Numbered from the stretch's first letter, positions 1 through 11,053 are shown. The stretch: 34,815 nucleotides of DNA from Chara braunii (GCA_003427395.1 BFEA01000079.1:1218823-1253637); one strand, 5' to 3'. The notes: generated by a model from the letters alone, not told the origin. Program-made: numbers and translations.

Positions 1-36
<36 letters not shown>
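1..36. repeat. (CA)n microsatellite
   Basis: A perfect CA dinucleotide run sits at the window edge and probably extends beyond it. It ends in a short A run. A second CA-rich tract lies near the other edge of the window. Confidence 0.95.
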
Positions 37-41
<5 letters not shown>

Positions 42-289
42 AATCTTGAATGGCGATGGGGAGGGGGGGAAATGAAACAGTTCACTGCCCTTGACACGGC
101 GAATGGGTGCGGGTGGGGGAGCGGGACGATGAGGAGTATGGTTTTGGGTACTGGAAGCACGGGTTGAAAGTGAGGAAGACAGAAAGACTCACTTGATTGA
201 GCCAGTCGACGCAGGCGTCCAATTCGACGAAGCCTCCAACCAAGAATGACAAAGCCTCAAGCTGAGCAGCACCAATGCACGTCCGAGTT

Positions 290-780
290 CTTGAAGTGCG
301 ACGCACCAAGTTCATGAAGCACGTAAGGAGGGAGAGGGAGAGGAGCACCAACTCGTGGTTGCACTCAAAGCACGTAGCGCGAAGCACCAAGTTCACCTAG
401 CAAGAAGCACGAAGCACCAAGTTCACGTGGCACGTAGCAGAGAGGAGAGACAGTTGCACCAATGGGTAGCACGTAGCTCGTAAAAGGACGTAGTGCCAAA
501 GCGCTTAGAACCGAGAGAGAAAGAGATGAGTTGGACAAAGTCGAAGCACGTAGCTCGTAGAATCTTGCACACGTAGCACGTAGAATCTTGCACACGTAGC
601 ACGTAGAATCTTGCACACGTAGCACGTAGAATCTTGCACACGTAGCACGTAGCTCGTAGAATCGTGCACACGTAGCACGTAACTCGTAGAATCTTGCACA
701 CGTAGCACGTAGCTCCACGCACCAATCACGAAGGACGAAGCACGAGGCACCAAAGCTCGAAGCACCTAGCAGCGGTTCAC
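290..780. repeat. Minisatellite built from a CACGTAG heptamer
   Basis: The core at about 550-715 repeats AATCTTGCA followed by CACGTAG heptamers. Successive AATCTTG or AATCGTG words start at 561, 584, 607, 630, 660 and 690. The period is therefore 23 nt three times and then 30 nt twice, the longer unit carrying an extra heptamer of the CTCGTAG type. The flanks (290-480 and 720-780) hold scattered, degraded versions such as GAAGCACCAAGTTCACGTAG. This gives long spurious minus-strand frames rich in Leu-Arg-Ala-Thr-Cys. Confidence 0.85.
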
Positions 781-826
781 GTAGGAGAGAGAGAGAGAGA
801 AACAGTAGCACCAAAGCTCGAAGCAC

Positions 827-828
<2 letters not shown>

Positions 829-857
<29 letters not shown>
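829..857. repeat. (GA)n microsatellite
   Basis: A GA dinucleotide run ends in a short G run. A shorter GA run lies at about 785-800. Confidence 0.9.
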
Positions 858-1045
858 GGGCAGGTAGGTCTCGTAGGGTAGGTCGCGTAGGGCAGATCGT
901 GCAGGTGGGCCGCCTACGGGAGGTACATCCGGTAGCGCAGGTCGGTAGCCAACGCTACCGTAGGGCGCGTGGGGTAGGCCGGATAGGGGAAGTCCGTCCG
1001 CGCAGGTCGCGTAGGCAGGTGCATCCGGTAGTCCAGGTACATGCG
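858..1045. repeat. Degenerate GC-rich repeat (GTAGG / GCAGGTCGCGTAG type)
   Basis: The segment is made of loosely repeated words such as GTAGGTCGCGTAGGGCAG. It contains an imperfect direct repeat of about 24 nt, centred on CATCCGGTAG, at about 921 and 1018. A perfect 7-bp stem with a 4-nt loop lies at 943-960 (CGGTAGC, loop CAAC, GCTACCG). No coding signal is seen. Confidence 0.6.
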
Positions 1046-1148
1046 TAGGTTTCCTTTTTGGTCGTGCGCCCCCGCGAATCCAGATGGCCAGCTACGTTTC
1101 CTTTGTTTTTTCCCCGAACGGCGACCCCTCTGCTTCTTTTCTTTGTTC

Positions 1149-1183
1149 TTTTTTTTTTTCCTTCAAATCTCACTTTATATTCC
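1149..1183 (-). mobile_element. Detached 3' end and A tail of LINE copy 5
   Basis: Read on the minus strand, this piece gives TTGGAATATA, then an AT-rich stretch, then GG followed by 11 A residues (T run at 1149-1159 on the plus strand). The 3' end of copy 4 just before its poly(A) has the same layout: TTGGAATATA, AT-rich sequence, TTTTGG, then A residues. Joined across the 13-mer to 29272, it completes the otherwise tail-less 3' end of copy 5. The assignment is an inference from this match and from the flanking 13-mers. Confidence 0.65.
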
Positions 1184-1196
1184 AAAAACAAGAACC
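1184..1196. repeat. Target-site copy T1, AAAAACAAGAACC
   Basis: This is the first of three identical 13-mers (also at 18343-18355 and 29259-29271). It marks the 5' boundary of LINE copy 1. The context on its left is unique, TTTATATTCC, so the five A residues here are not part of a poly(A) tail. Confidence 0.75.
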
Positions 1197-1236
1197 GAAA
1201 GAAACCAAAAAGAAAGGACGGAAACGGGGGAGCGGC

Positions 1237-1270
1237 GTTACCGGGAGGCGTAGCGCAGCGCTCCGGTAAC
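1237..1270. other. GC-rich inverted repeat in 5' UTR
   Basis: GTTACCGG at 1237-1244 pairs perfectly with CCGGTAAC at 1263-1270. The spacer is rich in GTAGCGC/AGCGCT words. Confidence 0.7.
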
Positions 1271-1646
1271 TCCGTCGTCGCGGGCGGCTAGCGCAAGCGA
1301 CGCTACCTGGCCGACACCTCCGCCATCGCGAGGGAGATCGGGAGGCGCGCGTGCACACCGCCACATCGGTGGTGAACTTCGGTCCGAGATGTACTCACGC
1401 CGTCTAGGTAGTCCTTAGCCATCTTAGGGTTGGACACTAAGATGTGCCTCCGCGAAGCTGGGCCTTAGTCACGGGCCAGAGGTAAAGTAGGAGGGGATCG
1501 AGAATCTGAACAGCGGTGAAAGGAGTTTTCATGGTTAATTGCCCAGGAGATTTCTCGTAGCCTGGGTAGTCCATAGCATATTTTGAGGGAATTAGAGAAG
1601 CCCTGCGTACGGTGGATCGAAATCACTCGCGAAAGAGAGGGGGGAG

Positions 1647-1687
1647 CGCCGGTAGCGGGCGGGTAGCGTAGCGCTACGGTACCGGCG
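1647..1687. other. Long hairpin in 5' UTR of copy 1
   Basis: The outer arms CGCCGGTA (1647-1654) and TACCGGCG (1680-1687) are perfect complements. Inside them GTAGCG, loop TAG, CGCTAC (1663-1677) forms a second stem. The 12-bp CGTAGCGCTACG at 1667-1678 is also a perfect palindrome. Confidence 0.7.
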
Positions 1688-3147
1688 TCGCTCTGGAATT
1701 CTCGCGGAGCGCTGTTCACCCGCCAACCTCGCCGTCACGACGGGGTGCGGGAATTGAGGTGCGCGCGCTCCATCTCGAGGGCGTGAGGTTTCGACCTCTC
1801 CGCATTGTCTCTCTGAACAGTCCATTACCGTGGTAGGGTAGGGATCAACCGCGGAGCCATCGCCATAGCCAGGTGTGCTAAGGAATACACTTCGACACAC
1901 ATATGATTCGAAATCGGTGGGGAGGTGCAGCGTCCTCTCGCTCCGCTAGTATTACCCAAACAGAGCGCTTTCTTCCGTAAGAATGGCCAATTACCCTAGT
2001 TTAACGGTGCTATGCATTTACCTACTCATACCTCAGTAAGTGTCGTCGTAGCGGTAATCCCGCTGAGGTAACTAGAGGGAGTGTATTCTGGAGCGTCCCT
2101 GCAGGCGTTGCGGTCTAACAGGTATTAGAGTAAGGAAGTCGATGCAAATGTTGTCATCTCGGAGGTAGCCGCTTCGCGAGGAGGTATGGTGATGCACCTA
2201 CCAGTAGGAGGTTAAATTACCGCAGTTGTTGTAGGTAAATCCCACTGTGGTAAATGGTGGTATGGCCAGCTCAGACGCCCCGGTAGGCTTTACGTTTCAC
2301 CATCAGCGGTAGACTGGAGGGGTAAGGCCCTATGATGGGTCGATGCTTGCCCCTTCGAAGTGTAATCTGTGAAGTGGTGAGGGAGAAATAGGTCCGCCTC
2401 GGACCAGGAAGGGGCAATGGGGACGCGCTCTTCAATAGGTTCATCCATTGAAGGCTGCCCGCAGCTTGAGTTCGGAATAGCCAATTACCATCGGAGTAGC
2501 AGTGCGTAGCAAGGGGGAATGCTGAGACAGATGTATGATACCAGGAGTCTAAGAGGTTGGAATGGCACCAGAAGCCCTTCATTGAATTCAGACCGGGTAT
2601 CTCGGTTAAAGCATAATTGATTGGACACATCGACTCACGGCAGGTCGGCACCGGCAGATTTTGCTATCCATCTCGTAAGGGATGTTCAGTCCAATCAGCG
2701 GACGATAACAAGTGGCCAACTGGAGCACGATACAACGGAGGGAAGTAATTCCCCCATAGTTGTGTTCCATAGCCCGCGTGCGTAGCAAATTCATGGATAG
2801 AGATGGATCACGAAGGGGTACCAATGAAAGTCCGGATCTACGGTAGGTGAAAGGGCGCGGTTAAAATGCTCCAGTCTACCTGGTAACTTGACGGCAGGAG
2901 GAGCTCCTCTCACCCTCAGGAGGTTAGAGGTGGGAGCGGGAATCTACCCAGTTCCGTCTTAACACGGTCACATGGAGCAATTCAGAGGATGAAGCCTCGA
3001 GTACGGATCGGAAGCGTTGGCCTCATAGCCTCCCAGGACACTGCAAGCGAAGAGATAAGTTGGCGTCACCAGTCCAAATCCTGATTTTGCCGGCCCTCAG
3101 GAGTGCTCAAATCAAGCGGTGAAGTACCTCACGAACAGTGATCCAGA

Positions 3148-5112
3148 ATGGCAGTACAATCAAGGGGTGAAATTCACCGACCAGTATCGGAACAGACCGG
3201 GTTAAGTAACATGGCAAAGGTTAGGGAATCGGTGAGTAGATGCTACGAGGAGGGTGTGTGTCCAAAAGGCATTCATTTGGGGAAAGTGGTGGAAGACGAA
3301 AGAGGTAAAAGGTTTGTAGTGGATGGAGAGGTAGATGTGGTAAAAGAACAGTGGTTGAAGGAGAGATCAGTCATCGTTGTGTTCCAGGGAGACGCCCGGT
3401 CGCTCTCAAGAGCAGTTAAGGAGGACTTGATAAGGGCATTTGAAGACGGTTGGACGGTGAAGAGACTATTCAAACCAGAGACAAGGCGAGGAAGGGTCAA
3501 GTTTGAAGGGCCAAATGTAGCCTCCTACGGAGCGAAAGCCAAAGAGATTGCGGAATGGCTAATTCAACAAAAGGAGATGTCGATAAGGCTGAAGGAGGGG
3601 AAGAACTATACAGTTCACTTCAGACCACGCCTTTCGAAGCAGGAACTGCAGGAGATCCAAATCCTAGAAGCCGAATCAAAATTCTGGATTATGGCTCTCA
3701 GAGTGCCGCTGGAAGCATATTTTTATTTCGTTAGCGCAGTGGAGGCCATATTCGGCGGGTATTCGTCAATGTAGTCACCGGAGTACGACAAGGACAGACC
3801 GAAGTTAATGAATGTCAAGTTTGACATGCCACCTGAGTCAAGGACCAGAATAGAAGATGAACTGACGATCCAATCGCCGATGGAGGAGAGCTGGAAGGTG
3901 GAGATCGTAACATCGTACACAGACTGGTGTCGCAGATGCAGGTGGTACTTCCACACAGAAGACAACTGCCCGAAGATCAAGACCAAGGGGGACAGTCGCG
4001 GGGGTAGTGGGGAAAGACCCGGGGGTCACAAGGAGAGATCCAGGTGGGGAGAGAGAGGGGGCGGTCGCAGACGCACTCAGAGGGCGAAAGGCAGGCGGTG
4101 GGACACTTGGAAGGAGGAAGCGGGACGAAGCCGGGGGGACCTCACCCCGACCTGGAGACAGAACCAGACAGAGACTCCGCTAGGAGGAGGAGGTGGCTCA
4201 GGGCCTTGGGACACAGGAGCCCGCCAGGTACCATACCAAACAATTGCAGAAGAACTCTCAAAGTCATCAATTTCCTCCAAGTCCAAGGTTAGATGGGGCA
4301 GTGAATGATGTGAAATGAACTATGGAAAATTGCATAGGTCTGCATCTTCCTCCTCGTTGGAAAGCTCGGCTCAGTCTGGGGCAGCGAAAGACGCAGGTCA
4401 CAAAGGGCCACAGGCAAGCAGCAAAGGTCCAGCGACGCTGGAGAGGAACCAGATGGAGACAGTCCAAAGGTGCCTGGTTCCACTCCTGTGCACCAAGGCG
4501 GACGACTGGGTATACTTGATGGCACTAACAGATGAGGAAGGAGCTGCAAAAATCCCATCCCAAGTGGTGGAATGTTCACCATCCCCGGCGCTGATCATGG
4601 AGACCACCAAGACGCTCTACGGAGAGCATGTTCCAGTGCGGTTGATCCCGCACTCTTCGATGGTACGAGTTATATGTGAATCTGTACAGGGCTACACCAA
4701 GATGTACTTTCCCATCTTGGACGCCCGCGTTCCGCCAGAAACAGCGAACCTCCTAGCGCAGTTGGGAGTCAGATGGATCCATATGGACCTGGTTCGGGAG
4801 CGGAACATGCAGGAGTTGGAAGCCATTAAAGTTTTACCAGGCATTTCAGCACTGGTCCTGCTAAATGTCTATGAAAAGCTGCTCCCCGAAGAGAACCTCC
4901 ACTCCGAGTTCCTGTCGCAGAGCCTATCAGAAGAATGGAAATCCATTTCAAGAGCGAGCTCCTCGCAGGGCAGTTCCTGCAGGCACTCGAAATACCAGTC
5001 GAAGACAACCAGGAGAACGACCAGAGCCGACCAGTAGCAACCGTCGACACAACGATCCCCTTCCCGCATCCATTCAAAGGCGGACGCTTCCTGCAACGAT
5101 GGACAAGTTTAG
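3148..5112 (+). pseudogene. ORF1 of LINE copy 1: RNA-binding protein, three stops
   Basis: ORF1 proteins of plant L1-type LINEs bind the element RNA and help form the retrotransposition particle. One frame runs from the ATG at 3148 to TAG 5110-5112 (about 655 codons) and is broken by TAG 3772, TGA 4306 and TAG 5035. The N-terminal 200 residues contain a segment near VKEDLIRAFEDGW that resembles the plant LINE DUF4283 region; this assignment is tentative. A CX2CX4HX4C zinc knuckle lies at 3928-3969 (first Cys at 3928, last Cys codon 3967-3969). A basic Arg/Gly-rich linker follows. A conserved C-terminal region begins near NQMETVQRC (about 4447) and reaches about 4960. The natural end at 5110 is inferred because the sequence beyond the 5035 stop aligns with the ORF1 end of copy 2. 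ORF1 overlaps ORF2 by 14 nt. Confidence 0.8.
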
Positions 5113-8100
5113 AATGACAATATGGAACGTGAGAGGACTAGGGGACACCAATGGCAGAATGAAGCGTAGGAGACCGCGATCATGGGTACACGAGCGTAGG
5201 ATTGGGTGCATGATGCTGCATGAGACAAAGTTAAATGAAACTAAGCTGAGGGAGTTTGCGGGGTGGTGGGACGGATCCCAGATCTGGTCCCCTGCCCAAG
5301 GGACCAGAGGAGGGGTCGGTATCTTGCTACACAGGGACATGCAAGCACAAGTGATCGATGCGGAGGCGGATCTGTGGGGAAGGTGGGCTTGGATGAAGGT
5401 AGTATTAAGAGGGGAGGAATGGGTAATTATGACTATCTACGCGCCAACGAACTGGAGGGAAAGGGCCAAATTCTTTTCGAGGCTAAGGATGATTGCCCTA
5501 AGGGCAGAAAGACTGGTAATTGTCGGTGATTGGAACGTGTCGCTTGATGAGGCATTGCGTCCGGGCGCAGGCAGAGGGGACGTAGCCCTGCTGGACATCA
5601 ACGCTAATCTGTCGGTGAGGGACCCATTCCCATCGCTGGACCCTGATGATCCGGGCTACACTTGGTTCTCCAATCTGTTAAGGGACAGACAGACCGTCAC
5701 CAGGAGACGGTTGGACTATTTTCTGCTGAGTGAGAATACAACGGAGAGAGTCACAGCAGTCCGCCAGAGCTGTCACCCCATGTCGGACCACAAACCGGTG
5801 ATAGCGGACATCAGTTTTTCCACAGGCGCGGAGCGGGGAAAGGGTTTTTTCCGGCTGAACAGCCAGGTGCTCCAGGTGTCAGGCATTGGGAATGGGTAAC
5901 AGATCACATGGCCAAATGGGAGGGGGCGAGGCAACACTTCGACACAGCAGCGGAGTGGCTGGACGGAGGCATCGTCATAGAGTCCGGAGTGCTGGACGTC
6001 TGCTCGAGAATCCTGGCCAGAGCAAGAAATGTGAAGGAAGCGGAGTGTAGGAGGAGAATAGAGGAGGCAGAGGATCGGATGGAGGGACACCCAATATCGG
6101 TCATGGTATGGGCGGCCGAAAGAGAAAGAAGAATGGCAGAGTGGGACAACCTGCAGGAGGAAAAAGAGAGAAGATGGGTGGAAATCCTGCAATTGAAGGG
6201 AGTGGAAACTCATGACAGAATGACGAAGGAGACGTTTCAAAAGCTGCAACCACGAAGGACGCAGCAACAGATGGTGGAGCTGCGTCACTCTTTCAACGCA
6301 TCAGCCCCCTCAGCGTGCTCATCTTCGAGTATGCTGCAGTACGCGTGCCTATACTACTCGGACATCCTGACTTCGAGGCGATTGCAGGACAGCGTTGATA
6401 CACACCTCTCTCAAGTATCGAACATGTGGGAGGACACTACGGTCAGACTACACGCGGGCGGTAGGCTGGACCTGGACCGTCCACTCACCTTGGAAGAAAT
6501 CTCTCAAACTGTCAAGACCATGGCGAAGGGCAAGTCCCCAGGGGTGGATGGACTCACTGTCGAGTTCTACATTGCAAACTGGACTGTCTTTGGGCCTCTG
6601 CTGGTAGAACTCTACAACGAGGTCCTAGTGGGGGGTAAGCTGGGGAAGGGTATGACACACGGAGTTATTGCAGTCTTATTCAAGAAAGGCGACAAGGCAG
6701 ACATAAGGAACTGGAGGCCCATCTCGCTACTAAACGTGTCCTACAAGATCCTAGCCAAATCGTTGGCCAGAAAATTGGCTAGGTATCTTCCGGAACTAGT
6801 GGCACCTGACCGAGGCGCGTTTGTGCAGGGACGCTCGATCTTCAACAACATAGTTACGACAATTGAAACGCTTGAAGTGATCCAGCAAGAGAATCTAGAC
6901 TACGCTGTCCTGCAGCTGGACCTGGAGAAGGCTTACGACAAAGTAGGCTGGACTTTCGTGCTCACTACATTGCGCTGGATGGGCTTCGGGGAAGGGTTTT
7001 GTGCGTGGGTCATTGCTCTATACACCTTCTCCACAGCCGCAGTTATGATCAACGGGCACTTGTCAGAGCCTTTTCCACTCACAAGGTCACTTAGACAGGT
7101 TTGTCCTCTAGCACCGCTCATCTTTGTGATCCAGTTGGAGGTGATGCTGAACAAGATCCGGGCTCACCCGGTAATTCGAGGACTGCAGCTGCACGCGGGT
7201 CAAGAATGCAGGGTGAAGGCGCTGGCCGACGACTTATTTGCAGTTTGTGAAAACTCCGAGTCAGCGTTGTCAGCATTGAAGGATGTACTATGTGAGTACT
7301 CTGCGCTGTCGGAGGTATCTGTGAACTGGTGTAAGTCGACTTACCTCCTCCCAGCGCAGTATGTACTTAGAGTGGAATGGGGAATGAAGAGCGTAGCGAG
7401 GGGAGAGGAAGAACGATTTTTGGGGGTCCTAGTCAGCCTGCAGATTGAGTCCTTAACGCAGGGCCTGTTACTCCAACAACGGATAACCTCAAGACTGAGA
7501 ATTTGGGGGTTGGTCTGGCACCTATCGCTGATAGGCCGAGCACTGGTGGCCAACGCAGCCCTGTTATCCATCCTCTGGTTTGTCACCACGGTTTATGAAC
7601 TGGCTGATGGTTTGGCTAGAGCCATTCGGAGATTGGTAGCCCGTTTTATCTGGAAACCGAGAGCGCAGACCTCCGAGTCTTTCATCTCCAAAGTGGCACT
7701 TGATACCCTGTCCTTTCCGCGAGAGAAAGGGGGACTGGGATTGGTGGATCCGGTAAGGAAGAATCAAGCCCAACTATTATGTTGGATCAAGAAAGTTGTT
7801 GGGGCAGGAGAGACAGAACACTGGGTAGCACTGGCGGAGCGCATCCTAATGGCGGAATGGGAGCTGAGTCGCCCAAAAGATGTCTGGGCCTGCTTCTTTA
7901 TCCCTTCGTTCAGGAAGAAGAGGCTCAAGTCTGGGTTCTGGGAGCCCATCAGGAAGGCTTAGAGGAGGATGCCACCTGATTCCAGATCCACTCCCACCAC
8001 GAAGGAAGAAGTCCTAAACCAACTGCTGTTTGAGAACCCCACCGTCGTTGATCCCACAGGCGCCCCAATCTCCACGGACGGAAAGCCAGGAACCTTTGGT

Positions 8101-9356
8101 CAAGCCTGGGTGAGAAGGGGGGTGGTGAGAATGGAGGACGTTTGGTCTCTAACGCTAGGAGGGTGGATCCCACTCAGAGAACTCAGACTGAAGCTAAGAG
8201 GTCTGCAATGTACTGAAGATCACTGGCATCAAATCATAGAGGCTATACCTCAGGAGTGGCTGCGGATCCTTGGCCCGGAAGGAACCGATCCAGCAGGCAC
8301 ATGGTACATCTCAGATATAGAGCACAGAGGAGATGTTCTCTGGAAAGTTTTGGAGGTCCTACCCAGCGGGTTCAGGAGAGTGGAACGATGGCGTAATGCA
8401 GGCCCTCTGAACCTGCTCTCATACATGGAGGAGACAACAACCACGGCATGGGACAACCCCAGCCAGGCGAGGGTAGTGGAAGTGCGTACCAAAGGAACAA
8501 GGTTGAAACACCTCTCTTGGCTCGGCAAGACGCCGCTGAGAAATCTGCGTTTCGATCCATTGGCCTGGGCCTGGTAAGCCAATGCAACAGGAGACAAGGA
8601 AGTCATCATGCAGGATTACACAGTGTCCCTCAAATACCAAATGGCCGCCAAATCCCTGAAATCACCGGCTAAAGTGGCGGCTACCAGATGGCAAGCGGTG
8701 CTGCAGGGGGAACTCGTAAGGACGGAGCAGGACTTTGAGAACCTGTGGAAGAACCTGACCAGATTACCCAATGGTAAACAAATGAGTATTCTCTGGATGC
8801 TCTTCTTACTGGTAACCCCGTCAGCAGTCTGGTTAATCAGCAGGGGAATGCAGGTGGGGTTGAGTTGTTCAAGGTGCAGATGGCCGTTCGAGTCCACGCG
8901 ACACCTTTGGTGGGAATGTCCAACATCCAAACGTGTCTGGAAATGGTGGGAATACCATTGGAGGAAGTTTGGGGGTCAGGAGGTGGAATGGAATGAGCGG
9001 TGGGTGCTGTTGGGATTTCTCCCTTCCACATTGAACGGAAGCAGAGGGTGGGGGTACGTCGCGAATGTGGTGAGGGGTCTGATTTGCGAAGTGGTTTGGC
9101 TGGACAGAAACAGAGCAAGATTCCAGCAGAAGCCCCTCTCAGACGTGGAAATCAAAAGCCTCATCAAAAAGGGTCTCAGGCAGACAATCTGGTGGATTGG
9201 AGAAGGAAGACCATGGCTGGCAAGGGGAGCAGTAGACAGCGTCGCTGGTTCCTGCACACTTGGGCAAAGAACAACCAGCTTGCAGGAGTTCACCCAGAGA
9301 AGGGATTAGTACTTGCCCACTTGATAGAGGAGTTAGATAATCCGGGGAACATTTAG
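5099..9356 (+). pseudogene. ORF2 of LINE copy 1: endonuclease-reverse transcriptase, disrupted
   Basis: ORF2p nicks target DNA and reverse-transcribes the element RNA from the nick. The chosen ATG (5099) begins MDKFRMTIWNVRGLGD, the usual start of an AP-like endonuclease. EN motifs follow: HETK near 5219, GDWN at 5525-5536 and SDHK at 5783-5794. A one-base deletion near 5890 shifts the frame. The RT then follows, with KGKSPGVDGL near 6525, GRSIFNN, LDLEKAYDKVGW and the catalytic ADD at 7225-7233. The usual RQGCPLAPL has Val instead of Gly (GTT at 7099-7101). TAG 7960 replaces a Trp codon and TAA 8575 is also in frame. The zf-RVT-like CX2CX8HX4C lies at 8866-8919. A second one-base deletion near 9190 moves the C-terminus to the frame that ends at 9356. 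Confidence 0.88.
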
Positions 9357-9823
9357 GCACGCACCTGGCTGGAAAGCCTTTCGCGTGGGGCCAGGGCACT
9401 AGGCCCCTGTTAAGGTCGATGTGGGCCACTAGGTGAGTGTCGGTAGGACCAGGACTTTAGTCCTCTGGGCCGAGCTAGTCCGAGATTAGATTAGCTAAGT
9501 AGGTACCCCACTAAGGGCTTTTCGGTGGGTAGGATGATGTGTTACTCTGGATCTGGAATACTAGGGCCCGACCCTATTACTGTAGTAACTGCTTCACAAA
9601 CGCAAGCCCTGTCTTAGACTTAGTAACTGGATTGGCTGCTTCGGAAGGCGAAATTTTAACTTTATGGTAGGAATCTGGAAAGTTGTCAGTTTGAACTTTC
9701 CGCAGGCACATGCCTGTAAGCTAAGTTGGCTGATGCTGTCAGTATTCCGGGTAGAATTGGGAGGTCCCCGACCTCGAATTGATATTTGGAATGAAAGGTA
9801 ACTGATTTAAAAAAAAAAAAAAA
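9357..9823 (+). promoter_or_regulatory. 3' UTR, terminal hairpins and poly(A) of LINE copy 1
   Basis: Just after the ORF2 stop the segment GTGGGCCACTAGG and later CCTCTGGGCCGAG match the 3' UTR of copy 2. The terminal part can form two hairpins. The first is TTGG (9726-9729), a 9-nt loop CTGATGCTG, and TCAG (9739-9742). The second is at 9761-9775, GAGGTC, CCC, GACCTC, fully Watson-Crick in this copy. A run of 15 A ends the element at 9823. Confidence 0.75.
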
Positions 9824-11053
9824 TCACTTGCCCAGAAGCAGGCAGGTACGATCTGTAGCTCACCAGAGAAGAAAGGCAAAGCAAGTCTTTTTCTTACCCT
9901 AGAACTGGAGTGGTAATCCCAACTGAGGTAAAAAGACTGATTGAGTATAAAGATTAACTGGGGTAAAAAGTTTAACTTAGGTAAAAAAACTGATGGGGTA
10001 TAGCTTACTTGTCACGGGCTATGGATCAACCTGATGTCTTTATCACCCAACAACAAGCACTGAGGGATAGCCAAGGATCCAGGAACGAGGGGCAGTAGCG
10101 ATCGCTTGTAACAAAGTTTCTCAGGGTGTAATGCTAGGTGAAAACGGTGGAGGGAATCAGGCTCGGTGAAGTCGAGGTAAATAGAGAGGCGACCTGGATA
10201 TGCGTCTCGGCCACGCTAGGTTAAAAGCTAAGAGGCAATATAAGAAAGCGTAAAATCTCTCGTCTTCCCGGGTTAATACTTCCTCGACTGACCAAGTTGG
10301 ATGGTTTCTCTGGCCGGGTAGTGATACTGGAGGTGATACTGGAGGTGAGGCTATACCCGTTACCTTCGCAACGGAAGGGAGATGTTGGTACAAGCTCATT
10401 CAGAAGAGGCACAAAAGGGTGATTACCAGGGGACGCAGGTGGCCCGATCAGCGAAGTAACGATTTAGGGCCGTGAGTGCTCTCTCGTCACACGCCGGCAG
10501 TCAGGTCAGACAACAGTGCCGAGAATCCCCGCATAGTAAGAGTACTTCAAGCCTCCGAAAGAATTATCACTGAGACCCCGGCTACATCCAGAAGCAAGGG
10601 TGCACGGCAACAGGTGGTGGCGTCAGTCCAATAGGCTGCTGTCGTGGCGGGACGCGAACGGTGTGCGAAGGTAATTTCAGCAACAAAGCTTTGGATTACT
10701 CAACGTTCGCTGGGAGCGATATCTTAGCGGACGAGGGGCACTAAGCTGTAAGTGTACGGATTACTCAAATTCATCCGGATCGGTTTGAAGGGCACACTCT
10801 CACATTCTGGTAAGGGGAGATTCAGAGCCTCTCGGGACAGGGAACCCAGAGAGGAACCGCCCCCGTCTGTAATCTAGCAGTAATTCGCTCGGAGGTGCAG
10901 ACCGGGACAGAGGAAATGTAGACGTAGAGCATTATTAGTGGCGTTCCTCGGAGAAAGCGACTTATTAGCCTTCTCCCAGGTAACAGCGCGTCGCCACCTC
11001 TTATCTGGCACATGTGTTGGTTTACCCATCTGTTGTGAAGACACAGCAGCAAT
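9824..11053 (+). promoter_or_regulatory. 5' UTR of LINE copy 2
   Basis: About 1.2 kb without a credible gene. It starts directly after the A tail of copy 1. It contains four closely spaced CTGAGGTAA / CTGGGGTAA / CTTAGGTAA / CTGATGGGGTA words at about 9920-10010, and a perfect 12-nt tandem repeat (GTGATACTGGAG, twice) at 10321-10344. The ATG of ORF1 at 11054 is the first codon that gives homology to the ORF1 of copy 1. Confidence 0.55.

Larger units (their letters stand above)
1..1148. other. Flanking non-LINE DNA, low-complexity
   Basis: This stretch holds no credible gene. It is made of a CA microsatellite, a CACGTAG-based minisatellite, GA runs, a GC-rich imperfect repeat with the core GGTCGCGTAGG, and a pyrimidine-rich segment from about 1041. 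The open frames on the minus strand are products of the minisatellite. In the reconstruction given in the findings, this is genomic DNA lying beyond the 3' end of LINE copy 5. Confidence 0.6.
1197..3147 (+). promoter_or_regulatory. Long 5' UTR of LINE copy 1
   Basis: About 1.95 kb lies between the 5' boundary and ORF1 with no believable reading frame. LINE 5' UTRs usually carry an internal promoter, and this region is the place for one, although I recognise no specific element. GC-rich dyads are concentrated in the first 500 nt (1237-1270, 1647-1687). The phrase GGTAATCCC, a few bases, then CTGAGGTAA at about 2053-2071 recurs in the 5' UTR of copy 2 at about 9912. Extra GGTAA-type words are scattered through both leaders. 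Confidence 0.55.
1197..9823 (+). mobile_element. LINE copy 1 (L1-type, family A), full length but dead
   Basis: The copy has a long 5' UTR (1197-3147), ORF1 (3148-5112), ORF2 (5099-9356), a 3' UTR with two conserved hairpins, and a tail of 15 A (9809-9823). The 5' boundary is set by the 13-mer T1. It is about 8.6 kb, long for a plant L1-type element, mostly because of the 5' UTR. ORF1 has three in-frame stops, and ORF2 has two stops and two one-base deletions. The matching 13-mer expected after its tail is displaced to 18343, apparently because copy 2 sits in the tail. Confidence 0.8.

Noticed and set aside
551-720. CRISPR-like array
   Set aside because: The units abut with no unique spacers and the sequence context is eukaryotic; it is a minisatellite.
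365-826. Long minus-strand open frame rich in repeated LRATC segments
   Set aside because: It is the translation of the CACGTAG minisatellite; overlapping frames are open over the same array, and there is no domain or start context.
1197-3147. Host gene or exon in the long leader
   Set aside because: Only short, overlapping, non-conserved frames are present on either strand.
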